From NCBI GenBank assembly GCA_964457585.1, contig CAYWFU010000023.1, forward strand, positions 1 to 40,120: a stretch of DNA of 40,120 bases, written 5' to 3'. The stretch is from CAYWFU01 sp964457585. GTDB lineage: Bacteria; JACRDZ01. Shown here piece by piece: positions 38,372 through 40,120 of this stretch. The notes beneath the pieces are model-generated. The model did no database searches. It was not told the origin of the DNA and saw only the letters and a program-made list of their open reading frames with translations. Positions within the stretch are counted from its first letter, which is position 1; every line of letters begins with the position of its first letter. A program made the translations under genes and the position numbers.

Positions 38372-39823
38372 ATGAATAAAATGGATTTGCTGGCGATTTT
38401 ACCAGAGATTTTATTATGTATTATGGCGTCAATAATTTTACTTTTAGATGTTTTTACAGGTGATAAAGAAGATAAAATAACACCGTTCATTTTATCTATT
38501 GGAAGTATTTTAGCTGCTGGCTGGTTAACTTTTAGGCTATTTAATGTTAATACTACAGCCTTTAATAATATGTACATAGTAGATCCATTTTCAAATATTT
38601 TTAAAACAGTTTTTTATATATCAACAATTTTATCTATTTTAATTTCAAAAAGAAATCTTATTGTCGAAAAAGTTAATCAGGGTGAATTTTATGTTCTTAT
38701 AATTTTTTCAACTGTTGGGATGATGATAGTAGCCTCAGCTATTGATCTTTTAAGTATTTTTTTAGGATTAGAATTAATGTCATTAGCCTTATATATTTTA
38801 GCAGGTTTTATACGAAGAGATATCAAATCAAATGAAGCTGCATTAAAATATTTTCTACTTGGTTCTTTAGCAACCTGTATTATGCTTTATGGTATTTCAT
38901 GGATTTATGGATATACAGGCAGTACAAATTTATTTACAATTGGAAAATTTTTGCAAAATAAAAATAATTATACTCCTAGCCTAATAGTTGGGCTGGTATT
39001 CATTATGACAGGATTTTGTTTTAAAATATCAGTTGTCCCCTTTCATTTATGGACACCTGATGTATATGAAGGTTCACTGACATCAGTTACAGCATTTATG
39101 TCGGTAGGGCCAAAAGCTGCTGGTTTTGCCGCGCTTACAAGATTCCTAATGATAAGCATGGGAATATTGAAAACTGATTGGGCATTGATTTTGGCAATTT
39201 TGTCAATTATAACAATGAGCTTCAGCAATGTTGTTGCAATACTGCAAAGCAATATTAAAAGAATGCTTGCCTACTCAAGTATTGCTCATACAGGTTATAT
39301 TTTAATAGGTCTTGTAGCAGCATCGCGAGAACCGGATATCGGAATTGCCAGTACCCTTTTTTATTTTCTTATTTATGGATTAATGAATATTGGTGCATTT
39401 GCAGTAGTCATCTTAATTTCAAATGAACAAACTATAGAAGACAAAATAGAAAATTTTGCAGGAATGGCTCGCACATCCCCATTTTATGCATTTATTATGG
39501 CAGTATTTATGTTTGCATTAGCCGGAATCCCGTTAACGGTTGGATTTGTAGGAAAATTCTATTTATTTATGGCAGCGATTAAAGCGGGTTATACATGGCT
39601 TGCAATAATTGGAGTAATAAATAGCGTTATTTCAGTATATTATTATGCAAAAGTAATTATTAAAATGTATTTTTATCCGCCAAATGACGAAACTAGAGAG
39701 CCAACCCATTCGAATACTCTGATTTATACAATTTCTGCAGCAGTAATTGTTGTAATATTTTTTGGAATATATCCCGAACCATTATTAAATTTTGCAAAGA
39801 TCGGGATACTTAAAGGATTATAG
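38372..39823 (+). CDS. nuoN: Complex I subunit NuoN
   Basis: A 483-residue antiporter-like subunit beside NuoA/J/K. ATG 38372 follows GGGAGGCAATA; the TTG at 38348 lies inside the palindrome and is rejected. It has the TM5 Glu in FLGLELMSLALYIL, the TM7 Lys in GFCFKISVVPFHLWTPDVYEG, a Lys in SVGPKAAGFAALTR and the TM12 Lys in VGFVGKFYLFMAAIKAG. It is the last gene of the nuo operon in this window, and length is normal. Confidence 0.96.
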   Translation: MNKMDLLAILPEILLCIMASIILLLDVFTGDKEDKITPFILSIGSILAAGWLTFRLFNVNTTAFNNMYIVDPFSNIFKTVFYISTILSILISKRNLIVEKVNQGEFYVLIIFSTVGMMIVASAIDLLSIFLGLELMSLALYILAGFIRRDIKSNEAALKYFLLGSLATCIMLYGISWIYGYTGSTNLFTIGKFLQNKNNYTPSLIVGLVFIMTGFCFKISVVPFHLWTPDVYEGSLTSVTAFMSVGPKAAGFAALTRFLMISMGILKTDWALILAILSIITMSFSNVVAILQSNIKRMLAYSSIAHTGYILIGLVAASREPDIGIASTLFYFLIYGLMNIGAFAVVILISNEQTIEDKIENFAGMARTSPFYAFIMAVFMFALAGIPLTVGFVGKFYLFMAAIKAGYTWLAIIGVINSVISVYYYAKVIIKMYFYPPNDETREPTHSNTLIYTISAAVIVVIFFGIYPEPLLNFAKIGILKGL

Positions 39824-39834
39824 CTTCTATTATT

Positions 39835-39888
39835 TTCTGAGCGAATAATCTAATTTTAAGGTTTCAAAAACAGATTCTTCGCTCAGAA
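39835..39888. repeat. Inverted repeat after nuoN
   Basis: TTCTGAGCGAA (39835-39845) and TTCGCTCAGAA (39878-39888) are exact arms, extended by four more bases with one mismatch (TAATC/GATTC), around a loop of about 25 bases. The string TTCGCTCAGAATGACA looks like a widespread intergenic repeat type. It may stabilise or end the nuo transcript, but there is no T-run. Confidence 0.6.
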
Positions 39889-39918
39889 TGACAGATAAAT
39901 CAGCAACATAACTAATAC

Positions 39919-40120
39919 CTCAAGTTGATTGAGTTTTTGCAGAGATAAATTCAAAATTCAAAATTTAAAATGCAAAATTGTAGTGTCCTGCGGACATTTG
40001 TTGATTTAAAACATAATGAAGAACCCTGTAGAGCCACAGGGTATCTTCTGTCTCTGATAGGAATATTATTATTTATATTGTGCCAATTCATTGGCACTTT
40101 CAGATAATGTCACGAAGTGA
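39919..40120. mobile_element. Second, inverted copy of the nuoE/F element, interrupted and cut by the window edge
   Basis: From 39919 (CTCAAGTTGATTGAGTTTTT) the sequence follows the reverse complement of the element at 19520-19698: GCAGAGATAAAT, the GCAAAATT words, GTGTCCTGCGGACATTTGTT and GATTTAAAA. It stops matching near 40018 and resumes at 40107 with TGTCACGAAGTGA. The intervening segment of about 91 bases is an insertion bounded by ATAATG direct repeats (40013-40018, 40104-40109). No gene lies between 39824 and 40120. Confidence 0.65.
40019..40103. repeat. Nested insertion with two hairpins
   Basis: Inside the element copy at 39919, this segment has hairpins ACCCTGT/ACAGGGT (40023-40029, 40036-40042) and TGCCAATTCATTGGCA (40081-40096), with ATAATG direct repeats at its borders. 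Its start, AATGAAGAACCCTG, also occurs at 309-321 next to the element in the M6 gene, so it is a dispersed repeat family. Confidence 0.55.

Noticed and set aside
1..40120. CRISPR arrays, tRNA or rRNA genes
   Set aside because: No regularly spaced direct repeats with unique spacers were found. No tRNA-like CCA-ended cloverleaf or rRNA segments were recognised by reading; a tRNA scan was not possible here.

Overview
The window is A/T-rich bacterial DNA from an organism I cannot place to species. A complete but unusual respiratory complex I (nuo) operon, a tetraheme cytochrome, a NosR/NapH-like membrane flavoprotein, long lipoproteins with Fn3-like repeats and many word-like palindromic intergenic repeats together suggest an uncultured, Gram-negative-type, anaerobic or microaerophilic lineage. 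That placement is inference.

Layout. Positions 1-318 hold a decayed minus-strand gene remnant. At 325-567 a small inverted-repeat element, with target duplications and a truncated four-helix-bundle ORF, has inserted into the 3' end of an M6 metalloprotease gene. A minus-strand cluster runs from 8530 down to 532: a degenerate AAA ATPase, ftsY, a histidine kinase, an NtrC-type response regulator, an FMN-binding/NosR-like membrane protein and the M6 protease. Next, also on the minus strand, are a tetraheme cytochrome c (8603-9118) and a zinc-ribbon protein (9244-9672). From 9991 the plus strand carries a 1071-residue lipoprotein of ten Fn3-like repeats, which converges on purQ (minus) at a shared bidirectional terminator. 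An unknown secreted protein, a cysteine-desulfurase-like enzyme and trpD follow on the plus strand.

From 17628 to 39823 lies the nuo operon in the order A-B-C-E-F-G-(cNMP-binding protein)-D-H-I-J-K-(two extra antiporter subunits)-(His-rich membrane protein)-(half antiporter)-L-M-N. All 14 standard subunits are present. NuoF has the extra N- and C-terminal Fe-S domains of bifurcating-hydrogenase flavoproteins (HydB/HndC type). NuoG carries a formate-dehydrogenase-like molybdopterin domain in which the catalytic Cys/Sec position is Tyr. The proton-pumping arm encodes five full-length antiporter-like proteins plus one half-length copy, where the standard number is three. NuoL has a greatly lengthened C-terminal lateral-helix region built partly from perfect-register 30-residue tandem repeats. 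Four neighbouring membrane proteins carry His/Glu/Asp-rich segments.

The reading I find most interesting is an enlarged complex I with extra antiporter modules and a matching extension of the NuoL connecting helix. Separately, the operon is dotted with palindromic repeat elements at gene junctions. Two inverted copies of one family bracket nuoF-nuoN, and one of those copies has target-site duplications.
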